Origin: Bradyrhizobium nanningense
Lineage (GTDB): Bacteria > Pseudomonadota > Alphaproteobacteria > Rhizobiales > Xanthobacteraceae
Direction: 5' to 3'
Assembly (NCBI RefSeq): GCF_004114535.1
Contig: NZ_LBJC01000069.1
Coordinates: forward strand, 1 to 35,457
DNA length: 35,457 bases
The position numbers and the translations under genes are program-made. Below the pieces are notes generated by a model. It was not told the DNA's origin, made no database searches, and saw only the letters and a program-made list of their open reading frames with translations. Below, piece by piece: positions 23,916 to 32,531 of the stretch; the first letter of the stretch is position 1; each line of letters starts with the position of its first letter.

Positions 23916-26900
23916 ATGAAGAAACCAGTAAATTTCACACGACTCCGCAATTTAGCGCGGGGCGGTCAGAATTATCGTCATCTTCGTTGGAGAGTGTTTT
24001 CGCTTCTAAGTGAGAGTGCAAACGCAGGTGTTGCGCCGCTGTCCGAGTATCTGAGTGCCACATTCTTTTCACTCGTGTCCAATCCCCATCAGTACGACGA
24101 GACAGTCTATCCTCTTCAGGCGCTCCCGCTGATGGAGAGAGACTGGAAAATTCTGGAGGCGTTAGCTGATGAGAGAAGAGAAGCGGTTTGTAGCGCTTAC
24201 TTGGAGCTCGTGACCAACTACATTAAAGTAAATCGCAATGCCGTTCGCAGATTGATCGAGGTGGAGTCGAGCGTGTCGCGTGACATTCTCAACCTCGAGA
24301 TGCGAGATGCATTAGAGGCGTTTTCCCAACTCAAGGCCGTCGACAAGCAGTCCTTGTTCGCGTTCAAGCTCTATTGCGCGATCAATGCGGATAATAATGA
24401 GCGGATTGCCGACTACTTCGCCAAGAACCCGCATTCGGATTGGGTGCGTCAACACTTTCTGTATCCCCTGATCTTCTATTTTATCAATGTGCCGACGAAG
24501 GAAACATTCGAGCAGGTTCTTACCCAAACATTTCCAAATCCTGGACAAAGGAATTCGGAGCTCGGCCTGGTCAAGCTGCTGGTCGCCGACGATGTCGATT
24601 TCAGGACGAGCCTTGCCTTCAAGTGCTATTCGGCCCTGCTTTGTCATCCCTTCGATGCATTTCAGCTGCTTCTGTCATATTTTGAGACGGCTATTGCGGC
24701 CGGCCGCGTGCTGGCAGAAGCGGAGCTGAGTTGCGTTCGCTCAATATATGAGGCAACCGACTCGCCGCGGTTTAGGACCGTTCTCGATATGGCGCAGGGG
24801 CGTCGTTGGGATATTGTTTGCTCTCCGGGACGGCTTCCGATCTGTGCTCATCTTAACTTGTCCCGAGATGAGTCTCGATTCCTAGAAGCGTTTGTCAGCG
24901 TGGATCAGGATGCGCCTAAAACCAAACTCGATGGAATATACCCGCAATTAAGTCGGTTGCGTTGGGAGCGCTATCCTAACCAAACGGACTTCGGCGACGT
25001 TGTCGGAGTTGGAAGGAGATATGGCTTCTGTGAGGTGGGGCGCCTTGTAACAGTGCTGCTAACATCGCTGTATATGATCGAACGGCGAAGTCGCGGGGAC
25101 GAATTTCTTCACCTGATTCGGCAAGTACATTTTTTCGGTACCCTTTCCCCCTTCACTCTGTGCTCGCCGCGTGGCGCTGCAGCATTGGACTCCAATCTCT
25201 TTGCCGCCGTCGGTGACCCCGAGCAGATAGTCGATGCCTCAATGTCTCTCGTTGATGTGGATACTCGATGGTGGCTGAAGCGAATTCACTGGCGTCTTCG
25301 CTCCTCCGAGCGAACGATGAGGATCTCAGAGTGGCTGGCGACTGTTCGACGGCATATTCCGCTCTCGGGAAACAGTCGCTTTTTGTCTGGGATAGACTGG
25401 TCTTGGATCGACCAGGTAATTGGAGCGCTCAGAATTAGGCCGTTCCAAGGAGACTTGGATGGAATATACGTGCTTTTGATCAGAGCGGTTGAGCAGCGGC
25501 AGCGCGAGCCTAATTCCTTGATGCTGGCCCTCGCGCCGCTCGCGCCGTCCGGAGGGCGCGTTGGGACTTTGGTTCAGAAGCTAATTGAGCATTACAGGAA
25601 CGACGCGGTCGCGTTCGTTCGCTTCTTTCTAACTCCGTCTATGATTTTGAAGATGCGTTTGGAAACGAACTATACAGCAGCCTTGTCGGAGCGCCTGAAC
25701 GCGTTGGAAAAGTGCGCCGCGGAGTTCGGTTTCGAAGACGAGATTATGACAGCGGAGCAATTTGCGTTCGAGCAACGGTCTTTAACAAGTGCTCTTACCT
25801 TCATTACCGTTGGCACAGCTCAGTTTGAGCTGCCATGGGAGATCTTTACAACGGATGCGCTCTCAAGTGTTGCAGATGAATTCAGAACATTTTTGGCGGT
25901 TGACAAGACCTACAACTCGTTGCCGCTCCTTTCTGACGCACGAACCTCGACCTCTCACGTATATCGTAACAAGGAGGTCAGGACGTATGAGTTTCGTAAT
26001 CGAGAGTGGCCGCTCGTCGTCACCATATGCTTGATCATTGATTTGTTTCTGTCCCATCCGTCCTACGGGATTGAATCAATACTCGCTATCCGGATTCGGC
26101 ACGATAATCTTCGCAGGGAGTTCGCGTTGGCACTTGCCGCGCTGCGGCGTACGAAAATGCTGGATGTGACGAATGACGAGAAGGCAAGGTGCCTGCAATT
26201 ATTGGAGTCCAGCGTATATTCAGCTCTGCAGTCTTGGATAGATGTGTACATGCACACCAAGAAGACCAAGCTGCAGAGAGGGATATTCGAGTTCTTGCCC
26301 GATCAGGCTGAGATGGCCAGCTTTGTTGCGCAATTGCATGATAATAAAGTCTTGGAGGATGTGGTTGGACTGATCGCGAGCTGGTTGCGACAAAGGCTTG
26401 ATGTGGCGCTGCACCAGGCGAGATCTAAGCTGATGGAGGAGCTACAGCCATCGCTGCGCACTGCGATGGATAGTGCCCGGAATGCTCTGGCGGGAGAGCA
26501 GGTTCGCATGTCTGCGGTGGAGCGAGTGATTGGCACAGCGGAGGTGCAGGTCATGCAAAAGGTCGGCGAGCTTCAGGCGTGGTTTGAGATGCCGATTGTG
26601 CCACGTAAGGAAGGGCTTTCCTATTCGGAGCTGAAGTCGGCCGTGGAAGGCAGGTTCCATGACGAGGTAGCAAGTGGGCGATTGATCATCACCTTCGAGG
26701 CCCGCCGGTGGGCCGACGAGGTGATTGCTCCGGAGAATATTCGTCCATTGTTCGATCTTTGGTGCGAGCTCACTATCAATGCGCTGAAGTACAGCGAGCG
26801 AGATGAGATCCGGATTAGAGTGCATCCTTATGAGGACGACTTGGCTCGTGGTTTGGTGTTTTCGTCCCTAAGGCGCGTGGGACGCATGATAGTTGAAAAG

Positions 26901-27074
26901 TTCGTTGGGGTGCCGACGTCCGTGAACGAGCCGATGCTGAAAGCGGGGAAATCAGGCCTGAAGATTGTGGCTGCACTGTCCGCATCTATCATGCGTCGGA
27001 CCGTCACCGTGGAGGTTTCTGAGCGAAAATTCAGCTTCCATGTTCAAGTACCACTTGTCTGTAAGGTGAAGTGA
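23916..27074 (+). CDS. dtcA: Detocs-like sensor kinase DtcA
   Basis: A protein of about 1052 residues. The first 800 or so are helical-looking with no familiar sensor motif and no membrane segment. Residues about 830-910 form two long helices, possibly a dimerisation domain. The C-terminus has a diverged histidine-kinase-type ATPase domain: N-box ELTINALKYS with Asn955, and the glycine-rich end AGKSGLKIV near 1010-1017. A canonical DNGxG box is not apparent, and the phosphorylated His is uncertain; His833 in VALHQARSKL is one candidate. The ATG at 23916 follows GAGGGG. Its stop overlaps the next start (ATGA-type coupling). Known Detocs DtcA senses phage and phosphorylates its partners. The identification rests on gene order and partner domains more than on this sequence. 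Confidence 0.72.
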   Translation: MKKPVNFTRLRNLARGGQNYRHLRWRVFSLLSESANAGVAPLSEYLSATFFSLVSNPHQYDETVYPLQALPLMERDWKILEALADERREAVCSAYLELVTNYIKVNRNAVRRLIEVESSVSRDILNLEMRDALEAFSQLKAVDKQSLFAFKLYCAINADNNERIADYFAKNPHSDWVRQHFLYPLIFYFINVPTKETFEQVLTQTFPNPGQRNSELGLVKLLVADDVDFRTSLAFKCYSALLCHPFDAFQLLLSYFETAIAAGRVLAEAELSCVRSIYEATDSPRFRTVLDMAQGRRWDIVCSPGRLPICAHLNLSRDESRFLEAFVSVDQDAPKTKLDGIYPQLSRLRWERYPNQTDFGDVVGVGRRYGFCEVGRLVTVLLTSLYMIERRSRGDEFLHLIRQVHFFGTLSPFTLCSPRGAAALDSNLFAAVGDPEQIVDASMSLVDVDTRWWLKRIHWRLRSSERTMRISEWLATVRRHIPLSGNSRFLSGIDWSWIDQVIGALRIRPFQGDLDGIYVLLIRAVEQRQREPNSLMLALAPLAPSGGRVGTLVQKLIEHYRNDAVAFVRFFLTPSMILKMRLETNYTAALSERLNALEKCAAEFGFEDEIMTAEQFAFEQRSLTSALTFITVGTAQFELPWEIFTTDALSSVADEFRTFLAVDKTYNSLPLLSDARTSTSHVYRNKEVRTYEFRNREWPLVVTICLIIDLFLSHPSYGIESILAIRIRHDNLRREFALALAALRRTKMLDVTNDEKARCLQLLESSVYSALQSWIDVYMHTKKTKLQRGIFEFLPDQAEMASFVAQLHDNKVLEDVVGLIASWLRQRLDVALHQARSKLMEELQPSLRTAMDSARNALAGEQVRMSAVERVIGTAEVQVMQKVGELQAWFEMPIVPRKEGLSYSELKSAVEGRFHDEVASGRLIITFEARRWADEVIAPENIRPLFDLWCELTINALKYSERDEIRIRVHPYEDDLARGLVFSSLRRVGRMIVEKFVGVPTSVNEPMLKAGKSGLKIVAALSASIMRRTVTVEVSERKFSFHVQVPLVCKVK

Positions 27075-27550
27075 TGAGTGAAGGGCCAGACATTCTCGTC
27101 GTTGAAGACGTGGATCACAAATACGACGACGTTATTCGACTGATTGAGAGCATTGCGAGTGGCAGATATGGGTTCGTGCGCGCCAAGACGGTTGTGGAAG
27201 CAGCTGACCTGATAAGAGAGGGGCGGTGGAAATTGCTCATTCTTGACATCTCGATGGATATCGCTCCGGGGAGCGGGGCGACCGTACGCGATGGTCACGC
27301 AAATCTCGGGGGGCTGGATATTTTGGAGCAGATGTACTTGCTCGAGAAAGAGATGCCGACGGTGATAGTGACGGGCTTTGACTATTTTGTCAGAACGTCC
27401 TTGGAGGAAGACACGAGCGACTCACATACTCTCCTAGATCTGGAGCGGCAGGCGAGGGCTTGGATCGGTAGCAATCTGCTAGGTTGCGTCCGATACGGTT
27501 CCCTAAAATGGTCTGAACGTTTGAAAGAGCTGATTGGAGGTGCGTTATGA
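27074..27550 (+). CDS. dtcB: Detocs-like stand-alone receiver protein DtcB
   Basis: A 158-residue response-regulator receiver with no output domain. The acidic pair is Glu11-Asp12 (ILVVEDV). The phosphorylated Asp is Asp58 in LLILDISMD, and the switch Thr is in TVIVTGFD. About 30 residues at the C-terminus carry no DNA-binding motif. The ATG overlaps the stop of the upstream gene, and the next gene's ATG overlaps its own stop, so the three are made together. In known Detocs systems this protein is thought to drain phosphate from the kinase and so guard against false alarms. I chose ATG 27074 over GTG 27071, which would lie within the neighbour's last codons. Confidence 0.8.
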   Translation: MSEGPDILVVEDVDHKYDDVIRLIESIASGRYGFVRAKTVVEAADLIREGRWKLLILDISMDIAPGSGATVRDGHANLGGLDILEQMYLLEKEMPTVIVTGFDYFVRTSLEEDTSDSHTLLDLERQARAWIGSNLLGCVRYGSLKWSERLKELIGGAL

Positions 27551-28770
27551 AGACGCTTGTGGCGCACGACCGTGCGGAGGTAGCCGAAGCTGTACTCCGG
27601 GTCGTGGAGGAGTTGCAGTCCGAAGGCTCGGAGGTGATCGTTTCTGAGGATGGGGTATCAACGAGGGAGCATCTGCGTACAACGCTGTTCGATCTGGTGA
27701 TCCTTGATCTGACCCTTCCTTACATTAAGAACAAATCGGCGATCGACTACTCGGTAGTTGAGAATCTTCTCATCGAGTTGTTTGAGGGAGATACGTTAAA
27801 TGTCCCAGGGGATCTCATTGGCCTGACCAGAGAGAAGGCGGCACTCGATAAAATTGATACTCGCATAGGGTCACATCTTCTAGCGATCGTTGAGGAAGAC
27901 GAGAAGGGACTGTGGATCGAACGGCTGTGCGACAGAGTGGCATTTGCCAAAAAGGTCAACCGATCGCGCCTTCTGAGTATCTTCCAGCAGCATGACTATG
28001 ACATTGCCATTCTGACGGCTCTGGACAAGGAAAGTGCGCCGTATAGCGAGTTATTCGAGCTGAGGGACGTTGCTCACTGGCCCGGGGCAAAGGAATTTCT
28101 TTTCAGTGATAAGGGTGGGGGGATCAGGAGGGGAGTTCTTCTTTCAGTTGGACGTGCCGGGCAGGCTCCCTCGGCATCGTCTGCGCAAGCGCTGCTAACG
28201 CACTTTCGGCCCTCGCTGTTCTTGATGTCGGGCTTCTGCGGTGGATTCTCGGACAAGACTAAGTACGGGGATATTCTCATGGCTGAGAGTGTCTTTGACT
28301 GGGACAGCGGAAAGTGGAAAGGGAAGGGTGACGATGCGAAGTTTGTTCCAAGGCCAGAGCCGATAAACATTCGCGACTCGCGGGCGCACCGCGTCGCCCG
28401 GGAATTGCTGAACTCCAAGCTTCATAACCAAGACGCGATCGTCGGTCGGCTCAACGAATTGTCAAATGGCGAGCTGAATAGCATTAACTTCCAACTTGGG
28501 CCGATCGCGAGCGGATCCGCAGTCGTTTCGCACCTAACCACGATCAAGCTCATTGAGCAGCTCAATGAAAAAATACTTGGAGTAGATATGGAGGCTTACG
28601 GGTTTTACTATGCCGCATATTCTACAAGGGTGGTGAAACCGTCCTTCCTATTTATTAAATCGGTAGCCGACTTCTGCGATGCAACGAAGGACGATCGATT
28701 GCATAGCGCTTGCTGCTACCTAGCTGCTTGTGCAGTGAATGAGATCGTCAGAAAGCGCTGGCAGTTTTAG
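27547..28770 (+). CDS. dtcC: Detocs-like effector DtcC: receiver fused to nucleoside phosphorylase domain
   Basis: A 407-residue two-domain protein. The N-terminal receiver (1-140) has Asp8 as the acidic pocket, Asp54 as the phosphorylated residue (LVILDLTLP) and Thr in GLTREK. From about residue 150 it is a purine nucleoside phosphorylase/MTAN-type domain: DIAILTALDKES, then SGFCGGFS, the nucleoside-binding DMEAYG (Asp347-Met348-Glu349) and the presumed catalytic Asp375 in SVADFCD. In Detocs, phosphorylation turns on this domain, which cleaves adenine from ATP and halts phage growth. GGAGGT precedes the ATG at five bases, and the start overlaps the dtcB stop. All key residues look intact. 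Confidence 0.85.
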   Translation: MKTLVAHDRAEVAEAVLRVVEELQSEGSEVIVSEDGVSTREHLRTTLFDLVILDLTLPYIKNKSAIDYSVVENLLIELFEGDTLNVPGDLIGLTREKAALDKIDTRIGSHLLAIVEEDEKGLWIERLCDRVAFAKKVNRSRLLSIFQQHDYDIAILTALDKESAPYSELFELRDVAHWPGAKEFLFSDKGGGIRRGVLLSVGRAGQAPSASSAQALLTHFRPSLFLMSGFCGGFSDKTKYGDILMAESVFDWDSGKWKGKGDDAKFVPRPEPINIRDSRAHRVARELLNSKLHNQDAIVGRLNELSNGELNSINFQLGPIASGSAVVSHLTTIKLIEQLNEKILGVDMEAYGFYYAAYSTRVVKPSFLFIKSVADFCDATKDDRLHSACCYLAACAVNEIVRKRWQF

Positions 28771-28962
28771 TCAGGGCCGAGAAACTACGGTAGTAATTGT
28801 CATCCGATAGGTTTGTTGCGCGAATGTCATTCGTGCTGCAGCGCCGATTGACAATTCCCACGCTGGCAGCAGGCGATGAACCGTGGATTCAGCGCTGCCG
28901 GATAGCCGATGTCCTCGTAAGCCGCCGGACGTCCGTGTTACGAAAACTTGTTTTGTAAGGGC

Positions 28963-29700
28963 ATGGACGTGGACGGAAAATGGATCTGCTACCTTCGCGT
29001 CAGTACCGATCGGCAGGGAAGATCAACGCTGGCGCGCAGCGCAATTCTGTCACCGAGTTCCTGAGCGGCGGCAATTGGAAGCTGGTCAAGGAGTTCGGTC
29101 GAAAGCGGCAAGCGGACGGATCGCCCATGCTGGATGAAGCCATTAAGGCCTGTCGAGCCTGCGGCGCCAAGCTGGTCATTGCGAAGCTGGACCGTCTGTC
29201 GCGCGATCACTTCCTGCTGGGCCTCGAGAAGGCCAGCGTCGATTTCGTGGCGGCCGAATAGCCGTACGCCAACAGGCTGACCGTCGGGATCATGGCGATG
29301 GTGGCAGAGGAGGAGCGCAGAATGATCAGCAGGCGCACAAAGGACGCCCTCGCAGTAGCCAAGAAGCGCGGCACGAAACTTGGTGGTGATCGTGGGATGA
29401 TCCCGAGCACGTAAGCCCGTAAGGTTGCTACTGAGGCGCTACAGGCGCGTGCGGCGTCCATGGCGGCCGATATCGCCCCAATCATCAACGCTACGGGCGG
29501 CCGGAAAAAAGAGTCTGCGGGCCATTGCAGAGGGACTGAATGAGCAGGCATTCCGACGGCGCGCGGGCAGGGGTTCTGGTCTGCGGTGTAGTTCAAGCGA
29601 ACCATCGAAAAGATCAAAGGAGCTTCTGCACAGCCTGGAAGGACTGGCGCGCACCACAGACGTCGATGGAACAGTGAAGTACGCCGATAAGGTCGGGTGA
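28963..29700 (+). pseudogene. Decayed serine resolvase/recombinase
   Basis: The plus strand reads MDVDGKWICYLRVSTDRQGRS, with the catalytic-serine motif. After a frameshift it continues with LVIAKLDRLSRDHFLLGLEK, then past a stop with NRLTVGIMAMVAEEERRMISRRTK and KKRGTKLGGDRG. Stops are near 29259 and 29413, with further shifts near 29510. The rhizobial resolvase family it belongs to is usually about 220-230 residues. It is not functional. It bounds the Detocs-like operon on its right and may mark the element that brought it in. Confidence 0.85.
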
Positions 29701-29711
29701 ATGGTCCTCGC

Positions 29712-29865
29712 CTGTCACTCGCTGGAACTGTCCCCGTTAGACCGGACACTCGGCCGATCTAATTGAGCAATGTACTCCCGAGGTGAGCGGTAGCCCATCG
29801 GTGAGTGCGGGTGTCCTGAGTTGTAGTCGTCCATCCATTTGTCGATCCGCTGCGCAACCTCGACC
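29712..29865 (-). pseudogene. C-terminal fragment of an IS3 OrfB
   Basis: On the minus strand the codons for RIDKWMDDYNSGHPHSPMGY and then RSPREYIAQLD are the standard end of an IS3-type OrfB. The rest of the transposase is absent. The fragment joins another IS remnant abruptly near 29866. Confidence 0.75.
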
Positions 29866-29960
29866 GGCTCTGCCAATCGCCCGTTGCTCCACCTGCCAAT
29901 CGAGTTAGAAAAACCCCGAGACCCTAACCGCCGCTGGTGAAAGTTCGGTGGCAGGCAACG
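29866..29960 (+). repeat. IS3 3' end, repeat copy B
   Basis: A diverged copy of 21163-21258, sharing CCGTTGCTCCACC, GAGACCCTAACNGCCGCTGG and GTGGCAGG in order. It is an isolated end with no gene attached. Confidence 0.65.
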
Positions 29961-30603
29961 CCGCTCAACGGTTAAATCGGCGAACGATGCCGATTTGTTG
30001 ACGATCGTTGAGGTGTGACCAGAACGGCAATTGGCCGGCCGGCTGCTTCATGCCCCAGGAATTCGCGATCTGCATCGTCAACGCTGAAGAAGCCTCAACA
30101 TGACGCACTCACACTTGGATCATCGGAATGGGAAAAGCTCGCTAACGGTAAGCAAAGCGATACGATGCTTTGTCAGGTTTGTTGGGTTCGCCACGCTCGT
30201 GTTTCGATCGTGTCGCAGAGCCAAACAGATTGAGAAGTAATAAAGTGGTAGTCCGGCGCATCAGCGAAGTGGCATGAGTTTTGATGCTCTTGATCGCGAC
30301 GCCGTAAGGGTTGCCGAGTAGATATCATGCTCGGGGCGCCGTCATGGGTGGCGGAGGGGGGAAAGCCGCATAACGACGTCCGTCAAATCGCATGCCATTA
30401 GATGCTGAGCATAGATTGAACCTCCGACGCTATGCGCGAGTCTCGTCGACCTTCGGAAGAAGGTTGCGAAGACTGCCCCAGCGCTCCTTTGCTGGACGGG
30501 AGTGCTGGCAGAGCAGGGTCCGGATCTTGTAAGCGCTTCAGCTGCTCTTGTTGCCTTGACGCAGACGCCCGATCGGTGACCGAAGTGTTAGAAAGGTACT
30601 TGA
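29961..30603. other. Gap upstream of the SelA-like gene
   Basis: About 640 bases with no supported gene. Near 30270-30286 a TGGCAT-N5-TTGAT sequence is one step from a sigma-54 promoter, but its -12 GC is lost and no perfect NifA site lies upstream. AAAGG precedes the start at 30604. Confidence 0.5.
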
Positions 30604-32175
30604 ATGAGCTTAGATGATCGCGATCATGCGCCGCATGATAGCCCCGCTGCAGGTCAAGTATTCCGGGAACTCGGCGTTGAACCGATCATTAATTGCACCG
30701 GCGTACGTACCTCTTACGGCGGATGCAATCCAAGGCGGTCTGTGCTCGCCGCAATGGAAGCCTCCAGCCAAGGCTTTGTCGTTCTGAATGAACTGGCGGA
30801 AGCGGTTGGACGGAAATTGGCTGCGCTCACCGGTGCCGAATGGGGGCTCGTCACCGCTGGAAGTGCAGCAGCAGTAAGCCAGGCGGTTGCTGCTTGCGTA
30901 GCCGGTAACGATCCAGAAAAGATGCTGAAGCTCCCGTTACGAGGCGAGAAAATAGTGGTTGTCGCAGCTGATCAGCGAATGGCTTACGAGCATGCAATCC
31001 GAGCAGTCGGTTGTATGGTGCGTCCTATCTGCCGTGCCTCAGATCTAGATCAGATCCAAATTGAGAAGATCGCAGCAATATGCGTTGTTGCCTCAGATAT
31101 TCCAAAGTCGGCCTTGTCGTTCGAAGAAATCGCTCTGCGCTCCAAGCAACTGGGAATCCCGCTGATTGTGGACGGGGCCGGACAAGCCCCCATGTTTCCC
31201 AACATTTGGCTGCAAAACGGGGCAGATCTCCTGATTCATTCAGGCGGGAAGTATATCCGCGGACCGCAATCGACGGGCTTCCTACTTGGCTCGGAAAGAC
31301 TATGTAGAGCAGCGTACCTGAATGGACCTCCTGGTCAATCGTTTGGCAGATCCATGAAGGTCGGTAAGGACGAGATCATTGGCGCTTACGTCGCGTTGGA
31401 GCAATGGGTAAGGGGGGGAGCCGCTCGTGCGATGGAAAGATGGCGCGAGTGTATTTCGATATTGAAGCGCGAGTTTTTGAACGCGCCTGGGCTCTCCGTC
31501 GAAGAGATCGAACCAGACTCTGCATTCTGTAATCCACGAATAGCAGTTTCTTGGGAGAAAGAAACATTCTCGGCGAACACCGACCTGATTGTCAAAAAGC
31601 TAGCCAGCGCCCGCCCGCGCATTGTGCTGCACGACTGTTGGCAACGCCCGCAACGGATCGTAGTCGATCCGACCAATCTGACCAAAGTCGAAGCTGAGAT
31701 TGTTGGCCGTTCAATCGTTCATGCCATTGCAGAACGGCCTTCAGCGCCAGCGGCACCTCCAGAGGCCGCTTTCGAGGAGCTAGCGGGAGCATGGCAGGTG
31801 TTTATCGACTTTCTTCACGGCAGCGCTGTCCATGCGTTCATGCTGCGACAGGATCGCCAGAATATTGCGGGCACGCACATCGGCGCTGAGGTCTCGGGTA
31901 ACTGCCGAGGCAACATAGTTGGATCGAAATTAATGCTGTTTTCACAATTGCCAGGCGATCCCCTGGGCTTAGACTACGAGTTCGAAGGGACGCTTCGCGA
32001 TGGCAGCCTGAAGGGCGTTGTTTATTTAGGTGCATCCGCAGCTAAGTACTGCGGCGTTACCTTTCGGAGGCAATTCGGACGAGCGAGTTGGCGCGCTGGG
32101 CGTCCGGTAAGAAATCCCACCGATCGTGTAAGAACAAATCACACCGATGGCATAAAGTGTGCAAGTCGTCGCTAG
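30604..32175 (+). CDS. SelA/DgaE-like PLP enzyme with extra beta-rich C-terminal domain
   Basis: A 523-residue protein. Residues 15-380 follow the SelA-like fold-type I family, which includes selenocysteine synthase and D-glucosaminate-6-phosphate ammonia-lyase. They begin ELGVEPIINCTGVRTSYGG, have GLVTAGSAAAVSQAV in the cofactor-binding part, and the PLP lysine is Lys216 in HSGGKYIRGPQSTG. Residues 390-495 form a beta-rich, lipocalin-like domain (AGAWQVFIDFLHGSAVHAFML at its start), an addition sometimes seen in this family. A basic tail follows. The role is probably beta-elimination or transamination of a hydroxy or amino acid, not selenocysteine synthesis. The next gene on the strand is an MFS transporter, 356 bases away. 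Confidence 0.78.
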   Translation: MSLDDRDHAPHDSPAAGQVFRELGVEPIINCTGVRTSYGGCNPRRSVLAAMEASSQGFVVLNELAEAVGRKLAALTGAEWGLVTAGSAAAVSQAVAACVAGNDPEKMLKLPLRGEKIVVVAADQRMAYEHAIRAVGCMVRPICRASDLDQIQIEKIAAICVVASDIPKSALSFEEIALRSKQLGIPLIVDGAGQAPMFPNIWLQNGADLLIHSGGKYIRGPQSTGFLLGSERLCRAAYLNGPPGQSFGRSMKVGKDEIIGAYVALEQWVRGGAARAMERWRECISILKREFLNAPGLSVEEIEPDSAFCNPRIAVSWEKETFSANTDLIVKKLASARPRIVLHDCWQRPQRIVVDPTNLTKVEAEIVGRSIVHAIAERPSAPAAPPEAAFEELAGAWQVFIDFLHGSAVHAFMLRQDRQNIAGTHIGAEVSGNCRGNIVGSKLMLFSQLPGDPLGLDYEFEGTLRDGSLKGVVYLGASAAKYCGVTFRRQFGRASWRAGRPVRNPTDRVRTNHTDGIKCASRR

Positions 32176-32531
32176 GCGGTTCTCTAAAGGCAGCCCGAGC
32201 AAACTGCAGATGCTCAGGAAGGATCATCTTCGACAACAATTCGACCCAGTCCATGCTCGCATACTCTTGATGGGGGCGGCCAAGCCGATAGAAGCGTATT
32301 TGGCCGCCTCGAAATGCAAGTGCGCTCGATATGTGTTTTTGGTGCAGACCACGGTTACATCGAGGCCTACGGGAGGCGTGTGGCCGAGGCGCCGCAACCG
32401 ACGCGACCAAACGGCGGTCGAGAGTCGTCTACCACGTAGTTCGTGTTATTCACCATCGCTGGTCTGATCGGGCGAAAGCGGGGAACAGCGCCTACCGCGC
32501 GTAATCCGCAATAGTTAAGGCACTCGGCGAT
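32176..32531. other. Gap between the SelA-like gene and the transporter
   Basis: About 355 bases. Short frames exist on both strands but none is convincing. No clear promoter or terminator was recognised. Confidence 0.45.

Noticed and set aside
30270..30286. Possible sigma-54 promoter before the SelA-like gene
   Set aside because: The invariant GC of the -12 element is lost (TTGAT) and no perfect NifA site is nearby.
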